Part shown: positions 1 to 6,551 of the stretch, piece by piece | How the letters are laid out: every line of letters begins with the position of its first letter | How positions within the stretch are numbered: the first letter of the stretch is position 1 | Assembly: GCA_027490345.1 (NCBI GenBank) | Contig: JAIXYF010000261.1 | Location: 1 to 15,899 of the forward strand | Length of the DNA stretch: 15,899 bases | DNA from: Novosphingobium sp. | Lineage (GTDB): Bacteria > Pseudomonadota > Alphaproteobacteria > Sphingomonadales > Sphingomonadaceae | Direction: 5' to 3' | Position numbers and translations under genes: made by a program | The notes under the pieces: model-generated | The model's database searches: none | Told to the model about the DNA's origin: nothing | The model's input: the letters and a program-made list of their open reading frames with translations, nothing else

Positions 1-647
1 GAAAGCGCGGCGGCCACATCCGGGCCCTGCAGCGCTTCGGGCCCGCCGATGTTCATCCACGTGCCTTCCATGTCCGGGCGGTCCATGGCGTGGACCATGA
101 TTTTCGCCACGTCATCCAGGCTGATCCAGTTCGCGCCCAGCGTCGGCTTGTGCGGATAGACGTAGCGATGCTCGTGCATGATGAACGGCCGCGCCCAGTT
201 GGTCAGCAGATTGTCCATGAACAGCACCGAACCGAATACCGTGGCCGGAACGCCCGAGCGGAACAGCGCATTAATGCCTGCGGTGTTGCCGGCATACGTG
301 AAAGCATCACCGGGCTTGTCCGGAATCCAGCTGGAGGTGTTCCAGACAAAGCGCTTGGCATCGACTTCCTTGGCCGCCGCGCCAATCGCGCCTGCCAGCT
401 CAACCCGCGAATCCCTCAGCTGCAGCGGATGGTTGTAGAACACCGCGTCCGACCCTTCGAGCGCCTTGGTGTATGTCGACTTGTCATACAGGTCGATCAC
501 CCGCGTCTCGATATCGGCGTTGGTCGGGCCGAGATCGGGCTTCTCACTGCGAGAAAGCGCGCGGACCGAATGGCCGGACGCAACCAACTGGCGAATTTGC
601 GCCAGGCCCTGACGGCCGGTTGCGCCCACGACGGATACCAAAGCCAT
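1..647 (-). CDS. NmrA-like NAD(P)-binding protein, C-terminus cut by window edge
   Basis: An open frame begins at the ATG at 645-647 and runs off the left edge, so 215 residues are visible. The N-terminus has a Rossmann nucleotide-binding loop, VGATGRQG, with glycines at residues 8, 11 and 14. R30 and R33 just after strand beta-2 are compatible with NADP(H) binding. This layout, without the SDR YxxxK active site at its usual place, fits the NmrA/atypical-SDR family: cytoplasmic proteins that act as NADP-linked reductases or redox sensors. A purine-rich AGGAGAG lies about 6-8 bases upstream of the ATG and supports this start. The gene follows the SDR at 838-1608 on the same strand after a 190-base gap that contains a palindromic repeat, so cotranscription is uncertain. 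The substrate is unknown. Family call fairly sure; function open. Confidence 0.8.
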   Translation of the reverse strand, partial: MALVSVVGATGRQGLAQIRQLVASGHSVRALSRSEKPDLGPTNADIETRVIDLYDKSTYTKALEGSDAVFYNHPLQLRDSRVELAGAIGAAAKEVDAKRFVWNTSSWIPDKPGDAFTYAGNTAGINALFRSGVPATVFGSVLFMDNLLTNWARPFIMHEHRYVYPHKPTLGANWISLDDVAKIMVHAMDRPDMEGTWMNIGGPEALQGPDVAAAL

Positions 648-720
648 TTCGCATCTCTCCTCGGGTTGGAGCTGCCCGGTTCTATGGCCCGGTGCAGCAA
701 GTCATGTCCTATCGATTCAT

Positions 721-803
721 CGTCGGCCCGTGCTTGACACGGGCCTCGGCTTTTCTTGCCCGCAAAATCAGCCAAGCCCCGTGTCAAGCACGGGGCGACG
801 GGG
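721..803. repeat. Nested palindromic intergenic repeat, copy 1
   Basis: Two small palindromes, CCCGTG-CTTGA-CACGGG (727-743) and CCCCGTG-TCAAG-CACGGGG (777-795), are also reverse complements of each other. The whole block can therefore fold either as two short hairpins or as one long stem whose outer ends are CGTCG (721-725) and CGACG (796-800). A second copy lies at 9279-9371. GTCAAG-centred palindromes of this kind are common between genes in alphaproteobacteria. It sits downstream of the SDR stop, so it may end or attenuate that transcript. There is no long T-tract, so intrinsic termination is only possible, not shown. Confidence 0.85.
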
Positions 804-837
804 GATATGTTCCAATTGGAAAATCTTGTTCAACCCA

Positions 838-1608
838 CTAACTCCGGATCGCGCTGGCCCCGTCGACATTGAGGTCGGTCCCGCTGGTGAAGCTTGAATC
901 CGCGCAGGACAGGAACAGGATCGCCCGGGCCACTTCATCCGGCTCGCCCACGCGGCCCATCGGGTGGGCAGAGGCCATGACCGCCTCGATCTGCTCGGGC
1001 GTCGCGCCGCCTGCGTTCAGATAGCGGTTGTACATCGGGGTGCGGATCGCGCCGGGATGCACGGTGTTGGCCCGGATTTTGAGGCCGCGTTCGGCGCAAT
1101 CAAGCGCAACCGAGCGTGTGAGATGGGTGACGCCTGCCTTCGATGCGCAATAGGCCGCCATGCCGCCCGCTGCGCGGTGCGCCAGCATCGAGCCGATGTT
1201 GACGATCGTGGCATCCTCGCCAGACGCGGCGAGCGCGGGGATCGCCGCGCGGCAGCCATAGAAGCTGCCAGTGAGGTTGATATCAATATGGCGCTGCCAG
1301 CTATCGAGATCGACATCGACCGTGTTGCCCGGCTCGGAAATACCCGCGATGTTGCACAGCGTCGTCAGCTTGCCGAAGCGGGCCAGCGTGGCCGCCACCG
1401 CCGCTTCCCAATGCGCCAGATCGCGCACATCGAGCTGCACCGCAGCGGCATTCGGCCCCAGCTTGGCGGCAAGGGCCTCAGCCTTGTCGAGCTGGAGATC
1501 CCCCAGCATGACGCTGCCGCCTTCGGCTACGAACAGCTCGGCAACAGTGCCGCCAATGCCTTCTGCGCCGCCCGAAATCAGGGCGACCTTGCCGGTCATC
1601 TTCCCCAT
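838..1608 (-). CDS. Short-chain dehydrogenase/reductase (SDR), classical type
   Basis: A 256-residue classical SDR, the usual length for the family. It shows the cofactor loop GGAEGIG (13-19), an acidic residue after beta-2 (D37) favouring NAD(H), a variant NIAG (86-89) instead of NNAG, N111, the catalytic serine S140 and Y153-x3-K157, then the PG motif of the C-terminal half. Such enzymes interconvert secondary alcohols and ketones in the cytoplasm. I chose the ATG at 1608, 5 bases after the thiolase stop; an upstream in-frame start at 1632 would overlap the thiolase gene and add eight residues unlike SDR N-termini. It is the third gene of a DUF35-thiolase-SDR unit, so a 3-hydroxyacyl-CoA-type or hydroxy-ring dehydrogenase supplying or using the thiolase-like substrate is a reasonable inference. 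Family certain, substrate unknown. Confidence 0.92.
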   Translation of the reverse strand: MGKMTGKVALISGGAEGIGGTVAELFVAEGGSVMLGDLQLDKAEALAAKLGPNAAAVQLDVRDLAHWEAAVAATLARFGKLTTLCNIAGISEPGNTVDVDLDSWQRHIDINLTGSFYGCRAAIPALAASGEDATIVNIGSMLAHRAAGGMAAYCASKAGVTHLTRSVALDCAERGLKIRANTVHPGAIRTPMYNRYLNAGGATPEQIEAVMASAHPMGRVGEPDEVARAILFLSCADSSFTSGTDLNVDGASAIRS

Positions 1609-1613
1609 GAGGT

Positions 1614-2759
1614 TCAGCGCTCCAGAATGCACACGCCGGACAGGCCGGGGGCGCCATAGACGTGGCTGTAGGCCGCCTTGGGTGTGCCCGGCACTTGGCG
1701 CCCGCCGCCCCGGCCGCGCAGCTGCACGGTGTTTTCATAAACCTGACGCAGGCCCGAAGCGCCGATGGGTTCGCCGCAGGCAAGGCAGCCGCCATCGGTG
1801 TTGACCGGCAGCTTGCCAGTAACCTCGGTGCGGCCTTCGCGCAGCCACTGCTCCTGATCGCCATCCTTGCAGAAGCCGTTTTCGGCCATGTGCATGATTT
1901 CGGCGCCGGATTCGGTATCCTGCAATTGCGCGACCGAGATGTCTTCCGGCCCGATCCCGGCTTGCTCGAACGCAGCCTTCGAGGCAAGGATCGTGGGCTT
2001 GCCGCCGTTGTCGATATCGACCGACGGCGCGAAGACTTCAAACGAGCCGGGCGGACGCGTGCGCACCGCCACGCTGGCGATCCTGACCGCATCGGCGCCG
2101 AGTTCGCGCACTTTCTTGCCGCTCGCCAGGATCAGCGCCACCGCACCTTCGGCCGGCGCGCAGAACATGTACTTGGTCAGCGGATCATTGACCATCGGCG
2201 CGTTCAGGATGGTATCCAGATCGACCGGCGAGCGCCGCCAGGCGTGATCGGCATGGACACCGTTGCGGAAGGCCTTTTCCGCAACGCGGCCCAGCGTTTC
2301 GCGGCTGATCCCGTAAAGCTGCATATAGCGCTGGATTTTCAGCGCGAAGAACTGCGTCGTCAGCATCATGCCGGTCTGGCCATACCATTCGGGCAGGCCA
2401 TAATCGCGCGGCTTGGCATTGAAGGCGCCGCGCGGGTGCTTGTCAAAACCGACCGCCAGCGCAACATCGAACTCGCCCGCCGCAATCGCGTTGCGCGCCG
2501 AGGCGAGCGCAGAGCCGCCGGTGGCGCAGCCATTGGCGACATTGATGAACGGCAGACCAGTGAGGCCCAGTTCGTTGACCATGATATCAGCGCTGCCCGC
2601 CGCGGCCGAACCGCCATAAGCGCAGCCCACATCGGTCCACTCGATCCCGGCATCGGCCATCGCCTGCCGTACGGCAAACACACCCTGATCGCGGCCCGAG
2701 CGGCCATCGGTGCGGCCGAAGGGGTGGATGCCCGCCCCGATGATATAGACGTCTTCCAT
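1614..2759 (-). CDS. SCP-x/lipid-transfer-type thiolase family protein (possible aldolase)
   Basis: A 381-residue thiolase-fold protein of the SCP-x/Ltp group. The nucleophile-region motif NGCATGGSAL keeps the cysteine (C78). The later motifs differ from biosynthetic and degradative thiolases: where they have GHPxGA the protein reads GEPIGA (E330 within NTDGGCLACGEPIGASG, 320-336), and the usual histidine in the HDxF region is replaced by QLQDTES (278-284). Enzymes of this group either cleave 3-ketoacyl-CoA or, as in actinobacterial Ltp2, catalyse a retro-aldol cleavage of side-chain CoA esters with a DUF35 partner. The DUF35 gene lies immediately upstream and overlaps by one base (TAATG), which suggests translational coupling and a complex. 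Cytoplasmic; no signal peptide. Fold and group are secure; thiolysis versus retro-aldol chemistry is not settled by the sequence. Confidence 0.9.
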   Translation of the reverse strand: MEDVYIIGAGIHPFGRTDGRSGRDQGVFAVRQAMADAGIEWTDVGCAYGGSAAAGSADIMVNELGLTGLPFINVANGCATGGSALASARNAIAAGEFDVALAVGFDKHPRGAFNAKPRDYGLPEWYGQTGMMLTTQFFALKIQRYMQLYGISRETLGRVAEKAFRNGVHADHAWRRSPVDLDTILNAPMVNDPLTKYMFCAPAEGAVALILASGKKVRELGADAVRIASVAVRTRPPGSFEVFAPSVDIDNGGKPTILASKAAFEQAGIGPEDISVAQLQDTESGAEIMHMAENGFCKDGDQEQWLREGRTEVTGKLPVNTDGGCLACGEPIGASGLRQVYENTVQLRGRGGGRQVPGTPKAAYSHVYGAPGLSGVCILER

Positions 2760-3151
2760 TACGCTTTCTCCGGACGAAACGCATAAGTGGCGCGGGTTGC
2801 ATCAAACGGTGCGACCACGAATTCCATCGGCATGCCGAGCTTCAGATCTCCGAGAACGCAATCGACAATGCGTGTCTCGACGATGACTTCGCCGGGCAGT
2901 TCGACATAGCCGAGAAGGTAAGGCTGGAACGGCTCCGGCCCTTCAAACGGCTCCTTCGGCTGGAAATCCTGCCGGGTCCATGACCAGAGCGTACCCTTGC
3001 GCGAGAGGCGCCAGGGCTCGACACCCTCGGCCGCATCGCCGCTGGGATAGGGAAACACGATCTTTCCCGATGGCAGCCGCCCGCCGATCAGCGCCGGCTC
3101 CGCCTCGTTCGTCCACAAATTCTCTGCAATCGGCTCAAGCACGTCAGCCAT
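2759..3151 (-). CDS. DUF35/OB-fold protein with degenerate zinc ribbon
   Basis: A 130-residue small protein of the DUF35 (OB-fold, acyl-CoA-associated) family. The N-terminal rubredoxin-like part should carry two CxxC pairs, but the matching stretch (about 22-46) reads LIGGRLPSGK and FPYPSGDAAEG with no cysteine; the only cysteine is C98 in the OB-fold. The OB-fold (about 52-117) has the expected GTLWSWT strand and the GYVELPGE and LGDLKLGMPMEF segments. DUF35 proteins are partners of SCP-x-type thiolases and aldolases, and the thiolase gene starts on the last base of this stop codon. I chose the ATG at 3151 (MADVLEP), which has a purine-rich GGGAAAGG just before it; a start at 3187 would add an arginine-rich tail with no family support. 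It is the first gene of its unit and diverges from the MFS gene. Confidence 0.87.
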   Translation of the reverse strand: MADVLEPIAENLWTNEAEPALIGGRLPSGKIVFPYPSGDAAEGVEPWRLSRKGTLWSWTRQDFQPKEPFEGPEPFQPYLLGYVELPGEVIVETRIVDCVLGDLKLGMPMEFVVAPFDATRATYAFRPEKA

Positions 3152-3358
3152 ACCTTTCCCGATAGGTCCGGGCCGGCAGCGCCGCATCCCGTCATTGCCC
3201 CGTCATATGCGGCATCGTGGCACCAAAGCCCGGGGGCGACGACACTTGAAAATGCTAGGCAGGCAGCAACGCCCTCCCCCTCCCCACCTCTCACTCAATG
3301 TGTTAGTCGCCGCCGCCCCCGCGAATGCCTAGCCCTAGGCAAAAGAGGAGCGGGCGTC
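3152..3358. promoter_or_regulatory. Divergent intergenic control region between DUF35 and MFS genes
   Basis: This 207-base gap lies between two genes transcribed away from each other, so it should hold both promoters. It contains a perfect inverted repeat at 3326-3341, a related single site (CTAGGCA) at 3255-3261 and a pyrimidine-rich tract at about 3271-3297. I found no convincing -35/-10 pair on either strand. Confidence 0.6.
3326..3341. promoter_or_regulatory. Candidate operator: 7-2-7 inverted repeat
   Basis: TGCCTAG-CC-CTAGGCA is a perfect palindrome with a 2-base centre. It ends 3 bases before the GAGGAG ribosome binding site of the MFS gene, where a bound repressor would block transcription. 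The half-site CTAGGCA recurs at 3255-3261, 64 bases (centre to centre about 75) upstream, inside TGCTAGGCA. No regulator gene is present in the window. An RNA hairpin hiding the start region is an alternative reading. Confidence 0.45.
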
Positions 3359-4648
3359 TTGGGAGAGCATCGCCACTACCGCAAGTTCGTGCTGGCCGTC
3401 ATCACCTTTGGCGGCATGCTCAATATTGCCGACCGGCTGATCCTCTCGATCATGATCGAGGATATCAAGCACGCCTTTGCGCTTTCGGATACCGAGATCG
3501 TCCTGATCACCGGCTTTGCCTTTACCGCGCTCTATGTCGTGTGTGGCCTGCCGCTGGCCTGGCTGGCAGACCGCACGAGCCGCCCGCTGATCATTGCCTG
3601 CGCCATCGCCACGTGGAGCCTGATGACCGCGCTGTGCGGCATGGCGTCCGGCTTCTGGACCTTTTTTCTGGCGCGGATGGGTGTGGGCATTGGCGAATCG
3701 GGCAGCGGCCCGGCCGCAACCTCGCTGCTGACGCAGACCTTCAAGGGCCACGAGCTGGGCCGCGCGATGGGCATCTATTTTCTGGGTCCCACGCTGGGCA
3801 CGGCGGCAGGGCTGATCCTTGGCGGGGTGCTGGCCCATGCGGTGGGCTGGCGGATGACCTTTCTGCTGCTCGGCCTGCCCGGCATTGCCTTTGCGCTGTT
3901 CGTGTTCCTGACGGTGAAAGAACCGGGCGGCCGTCCGATCCCGCCCAAGGTCGGCGTTGCCGAAGGGATGACCACCTGGCTTGCAGGAGTGCGTGCGCTG
4001 CTGGCCAACCGCGTGTTCCTGGCCGCCTCGTGCGCGTTTGGCTGCATGATCGTGACGGGCTATGTCTTTGCCACCTGGCTGGCGGCGATCATGCTGCGGG
4101 GCTTTCCGGTCTCCACTGCCGATGTCGGCTTCTATCTTGGCCTTGCGTTCGTGTTGGGCGGCATTCCCGGCCCGATCCTGGGGGGCTATCTGACCGACTG
4201 GCTGGTGCGGCGCGATGCGCGCTGGCGCGCCTGGCTTCCCGCCATTGCCACGCTGGCCTGCCTGCCGATCTATCTTGCCGCGCTGATGAGCACGCAGTTC
4301 TGGACTTTCCTTGGCCTGTTCTCGTGCGGCTATCTGGTGTTCCTTGTCGCGCAGGCGCCCACCGTCTCGCTGATCCAGCTTGCCGTGCGCCCGGATGAGC
4401 GCGCGATGGCGATGGCCGTGGCGATGATCTTCAACAATGTCATCGGGCAGGCGCTCGGCCTGTTCCTCGTCGGCTTTGCCAGCACCACTCTCACGCCCCT
4501 ATTCGGCACCAAGGCGCTGAGCTGGGCGGTGATCGGCATTAGCGCCCTTTTCGCCATCCCGGCTGTCGTGTTCTACCTCATCGCCGCAGGCGGGATGGAG
4601 CGCGGTCCCCTCAAAATGATCAATGGCCCCGCTTCTTCGCACGCGTAG
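3359..4648 (+). CDS. MFS transporter, spinster-like
   Basis: A 429-residue inner-membrane permease with about twelve hydrophobic segments. TM1 carries the charged pair D25-R26 (NIADRLIL), the loop after TM2 has the MFS motif A remnant LADRTSRP (69-76), and TM4 to the following loop has RMGVGIGESGSGPAATS (106-122), typical of the spinster-like MFS group that is abundant in sphingomonads and often sits in catabolic loci. The start is a TTG at 3359, preceded by GAGGAG (3345-3350) with an 8-base spacer; there is no ATG near the N-terminus, and the next in-frame candidate (GTG, codon 11) would cut into TM1. It is the first plus-strand gene, 79 bases before Rieske oxygenase 1, and probably imports the substrate or an intermediate. 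Family sure; transported compound unknown. Confidence 0.92.
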   Translation: MGEHRHYRKFVLAVITFGGMLNIADRLILSIMIEDIKHAFALSDTEIVLITGFAFTALYVVCGLPLAWLADRTSRPLIIACAIATWSLMTALCGMASGFWTFFLARMGVGIGESGSGPAATSLLTQTFKGHELGRAMGIYFLGPTLGTAAGLILGGVLAHAVGWRMTFLLLGLPGIAFALFVFLTVKEPGGRPIPPKVGVAEGMTTWLAGVRALLANRVFLAASCAFGCMIVTGYVFATWLAAIMLRGFPVSTADVGFYLGLAFVLGGIPGPILGGYLTDWLVRRDARWRAWLPAIATLACLPIYLAALMSTQFWTFLGLFSCGYLVFLVAQAPTVSLIQLAVRPDERAMAMAVAMIFNNVIGQALGLFLVGFASTTLTPLFGTKALSWAVIGISALFAIPAVVFYLIAAGGMERGPLKMINGPASSHA

Positions 4649-4663
4649 ACTGCCCATAACCGA

Positions 4664-4687
4664 TTGACAGCCAAAACGAACTGGCTG
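4664..4687 (+). promoter_or_regulatory. Consensus -35-like box overlapping an inverted repeat before Rieske oxygenase 1
   Basis: TTGACA at 4664-4669 matches the -35 consensus, and an inverted repeat CAGCCA (4668-4673) / TGGCTG (4682-4687) with an 8-base centre overlaps it. The region 16-18 bases further on has no good -10 match, so the promoter is uncertain. It could give Rieske oxygenase 1 its own control, or the genes may simply be cotranscribed with the MFS gene. Confidence 0.3.
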
Positions 4688-4727
4688 CCACAACGGACCG
4701 ACGGAACGTCCTTGGGAGAGCGGACAC

Positions 4728-6302
4728 ATGGTGGAAACCAAAACCGGGCACGACCGGACGGCAGGCGTGACCTACCTTGAGGTGATCAAGACCGACGCAG
4801 TCGCACCTCCGAGTGTCTATCTTGAAGAATCGCCCTATCCCGGCGGCGTCACCAAAGTCGCCACGCACCGCTACTATTCGCGCGAAGAGCATGACCGCGA
4901 GGTTGAGCGGCTGTGGAAGCGCGTGTGGCAGATGGCCTGCCATGAAGACGACATCCCCAATGTTGGCGACACCTACGTCTATGAAATCGCAGGGCTTTCG
5001 TTCATCATTGTACGCAATGCCCCCGGCGACGCGCCCGGCGCGGTCAAGGCCTTTCCCAACGCCTGCCTTCACCGGGGCCGCCAGCTATGCGATGCGCACC
5101 GGCAGGGCCTTAAGGTGCTGCGCTGCCCGTTCCACGGCTGGTCGTGGCACCTCGATGGCACGCTGAAGGAAGTGCCCAGCCATTGGGATTTCCCGAGCGT
5201 TACCGAAGAGGAATACGCGCTGCCCGCCGTTTCGGTCGGCCACTGGGGCGGCTTCGTGTTCATCAATCCGGACCCGGACGCCGAGCCGCTTGCCGATTTC
5301 CTGGGTGATATCGACCGCCATTTCTCGCTGCCGTTCAAGCGCCGCTACAAGGCCGCGCATATGGTGAAGCGCCTGCCGTGCAACTGGAAAGTGGCGCAGG
5401 AAGCCTTCATGGAATCCTACCACGTCGTCGGCACGCACCCCGAACTGCTGCCAATGTTCCTCGATACCGGCTCGAAGTATGACGTGTGGCCCAATATCAG
5501 CCGCGCGATGTCTGCATCCGGCCCGCCGAGCGCGCACACCGATCTCGATGCGCCCGATCCTTCGGCCTTTCCCGAAGGTCAGGCCTTCACCAGCTTCCGC
5601 CACCCGCTGAACGGGCACCTCTACAGCCGCATTGCGGAAGACCGCGTCGAGGTGCGCCACCCCAATGGCCGGACCGGCATTTTCGACATGACCGCCGCGC
5701 ACCTTGAAGGCGAAGTGCGCAACGCCGATCCGCACATGTGCAACTGGATCGGCGGCAAGATCGCGCCGGGCGAGGAAAACATGCCTACGCGCTTTGCCAG
5801 CGCTTCCGCGGCGGATTTCCGCGCCGATGCCGCGCGCGACCGGCGCGAGACGCTGCGGCCGCAATGGGGCGATGCGATCGACCAGTTCAGCGATGCCGAC
5901 ATGATCGATGCGATCTTCTATTCGGTGTTCCCCAACCTGCACCCCTGGGCCGATTTCAACCCGATTTTCTACCGCTTCCGCCCCGATGGCAACAACCCGG
6001 AGCAATCGCTGCACGAAGTGATGTATATGGTGCAAGTGCCCGATGGCGAGGAACGCCCCGCGCCTGCCAAATGCACGTTTCTCGATCTGGAGGACGACTA
6101 CACCAAGGCGACCGAGTTCGGCAGCTACCTCAACAAAATTTTCAATCAGGACGGGCTGAATCATGCTGCCGTGCAGAAAGGTCTGCACAATCATCCCAAG
6201 GGCGAGGTGATTTTCGCAAGCTATCAGGAAAGCAAGATTCGCGATTTCCATGAGAAGCTGAACCGCTGGCTGGATAGCGAAACCCCGCCGAAAAGCCGCT
6301 GA
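4728..6302 (+). CDS. Rieske non-heme iron oxygenase, alpha subunit (oxygenase 1)
   Basis: A 524-residue Rieske oxygenase alpha subunit. The [2Fe-2S] ligands are C113-x-H115 (CLHRGRQL) and C133-x2-H136 (CPFHGW). The catalytic domain shows the mononuclear iron ligands H232 and H237 (YHVVGTHPE) and, from the FNQD motif, D475. The residue that usually bridges the two metal centres as Asp is Glu here (E229 in MESYH). The enzyme would insert one or two oxygen atoms into a substrate in the cytoplasm with electrons from a ferredoxin and reductase, neither of which is encoded in the window; there is also no beta subunit. GGGAGAG lies 10 bases before the ATG at 4728. A strong hairpin follows the stop. 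It resembles oxygenase 2 (13543-14985) in layout and motifs. Ring hydroxylation or O/N-demethylation are both possible. Confidence 0.93.
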   Translation: MVETKTGHDRTAGVTYLEVIKTDAVAPPSVYLEESPYPGGVTKVATHRYYSREEHDREVERLWKRVWQMACHEDDIPNVGDTYVYEIAGLSFIIVRNAPGDAPGAVKAFPNACLHRGRQLCDAHRQGLKVLRCPFHGWSWHLDGTLKEVPSHWDFPSVTEEEYALPAVSVGHWGGFVFINPDPDAEPLADFLGDIDRHFSLPFKRRYKAAHMVKRLPCNWKVAQEAFMESYHVVGTHPELLPMFLDTGSKYDVWPNISRAMSASGPPSAHTDLDAPDPSAFPEGQAFTSFRHPLNGHLYSRIAEDRVEVRHPNGRTGIFDMTAAHLEGEVRNADPHMCNWIGGKIAPGEENMPTRFASASAADFRADAARDRRETLRPQWGDAIDQFSDADMIDAIFYSVFPNLHPWADFNPIFYRFRPDGNNPEQSLHEVMYMVQVPDGEERPAPAKCTFLDLEDDYTKATEFGSYLNKIFNQDGLNHAAVQKGLHNHPKGEVIFASYQESKIRDFHEKLNRWLDSETPPKSR

Positions 6303-6310
6303 GCCGGAAG

Positions 6311-6341
6311 GTGCCCCTGCCCGGCTTTGCGGGCGGGGCAC
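6311..6341 (+). terminator. Strong hairpin after Rieske oxygenase 1
   Basis: GTGCCCC-(T)-GCCCG pairs with CGGGC-GGGGCAC, a 12-pair G+C-rich stem with one bulged T and a 6-base loop, starting 9 bases after the stop codon. No T-tract follows, so this may be a partial or factor-assisted terminator or an mRNA 3'-end stabiliser, separating the oxygenase from the TonB receptor gene. Confidence 0.5.
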
Positions 6342-6551
6342 TGCCGTCCAGCCCCGGCGGCCTTGCTAGCTCGCCCGCACGGGACTGGCGTGTTTGTGCA
6401 GCCACACGGCGCACAAAAACTCGCAGTCTGCCACCCTTTTTGATAGTTGCTCCTTGCCCCCCACACCCTAGCCTATTGCTCGGGATTGCCTAAGTAAAAT
6501 TCTGTAAAAACAGCAGGATATATTAGAGGCAGTATTTCTGGGAGGATTGCT

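Noticed and set aside
90..737. Plus-strand open frame at the left edge
   Set aside because: It is antisense to the NmrA-like gene, which has a clear nucleotide-binding motif and ribosome binding site; the plus-strand product has no recognisable features.
1606..1632. Upstream start for the first SDR
   Set aside because: It would overlap the thiolase gene and add residues not seen at SDR N-termini; the ATG at 1608 fits the motif position and the operon spacing.
1662..2786. Long plus-strand open frame opposite the thiolase gene
   Set aside because: Arginine/histidine-rich composition without any domain; it is the mirror of a well-recognised gene in G+C-rich DNA. The same holds for long antisense frames at 5085-6341, 7620-9224, 10516-11682 and 13450-14997.
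838..3151. Naming the thiolase/DUF35 genes as ltp2/chsH2 steroid side-chain genes
   Set aside because: The motifs support only the family; no other steroid marker (KshA/KstD-like or hydratase partner) is visible here, so the symbol would over-claim.
4728..6302. Classical two-subunit ring-hydroxylating dioxygenase system
   Set aside because: No beta subunit, ferredoxin or reductase gene is found next to either Rieske alpha subunit in the window.
6420..6551. Sigma-70 promoter before the TonB receptor
   Set aside because: The region is A+T-richer and contains TTGATA, TTGCCT and TATATT words, but none pair at 16-18 bases.
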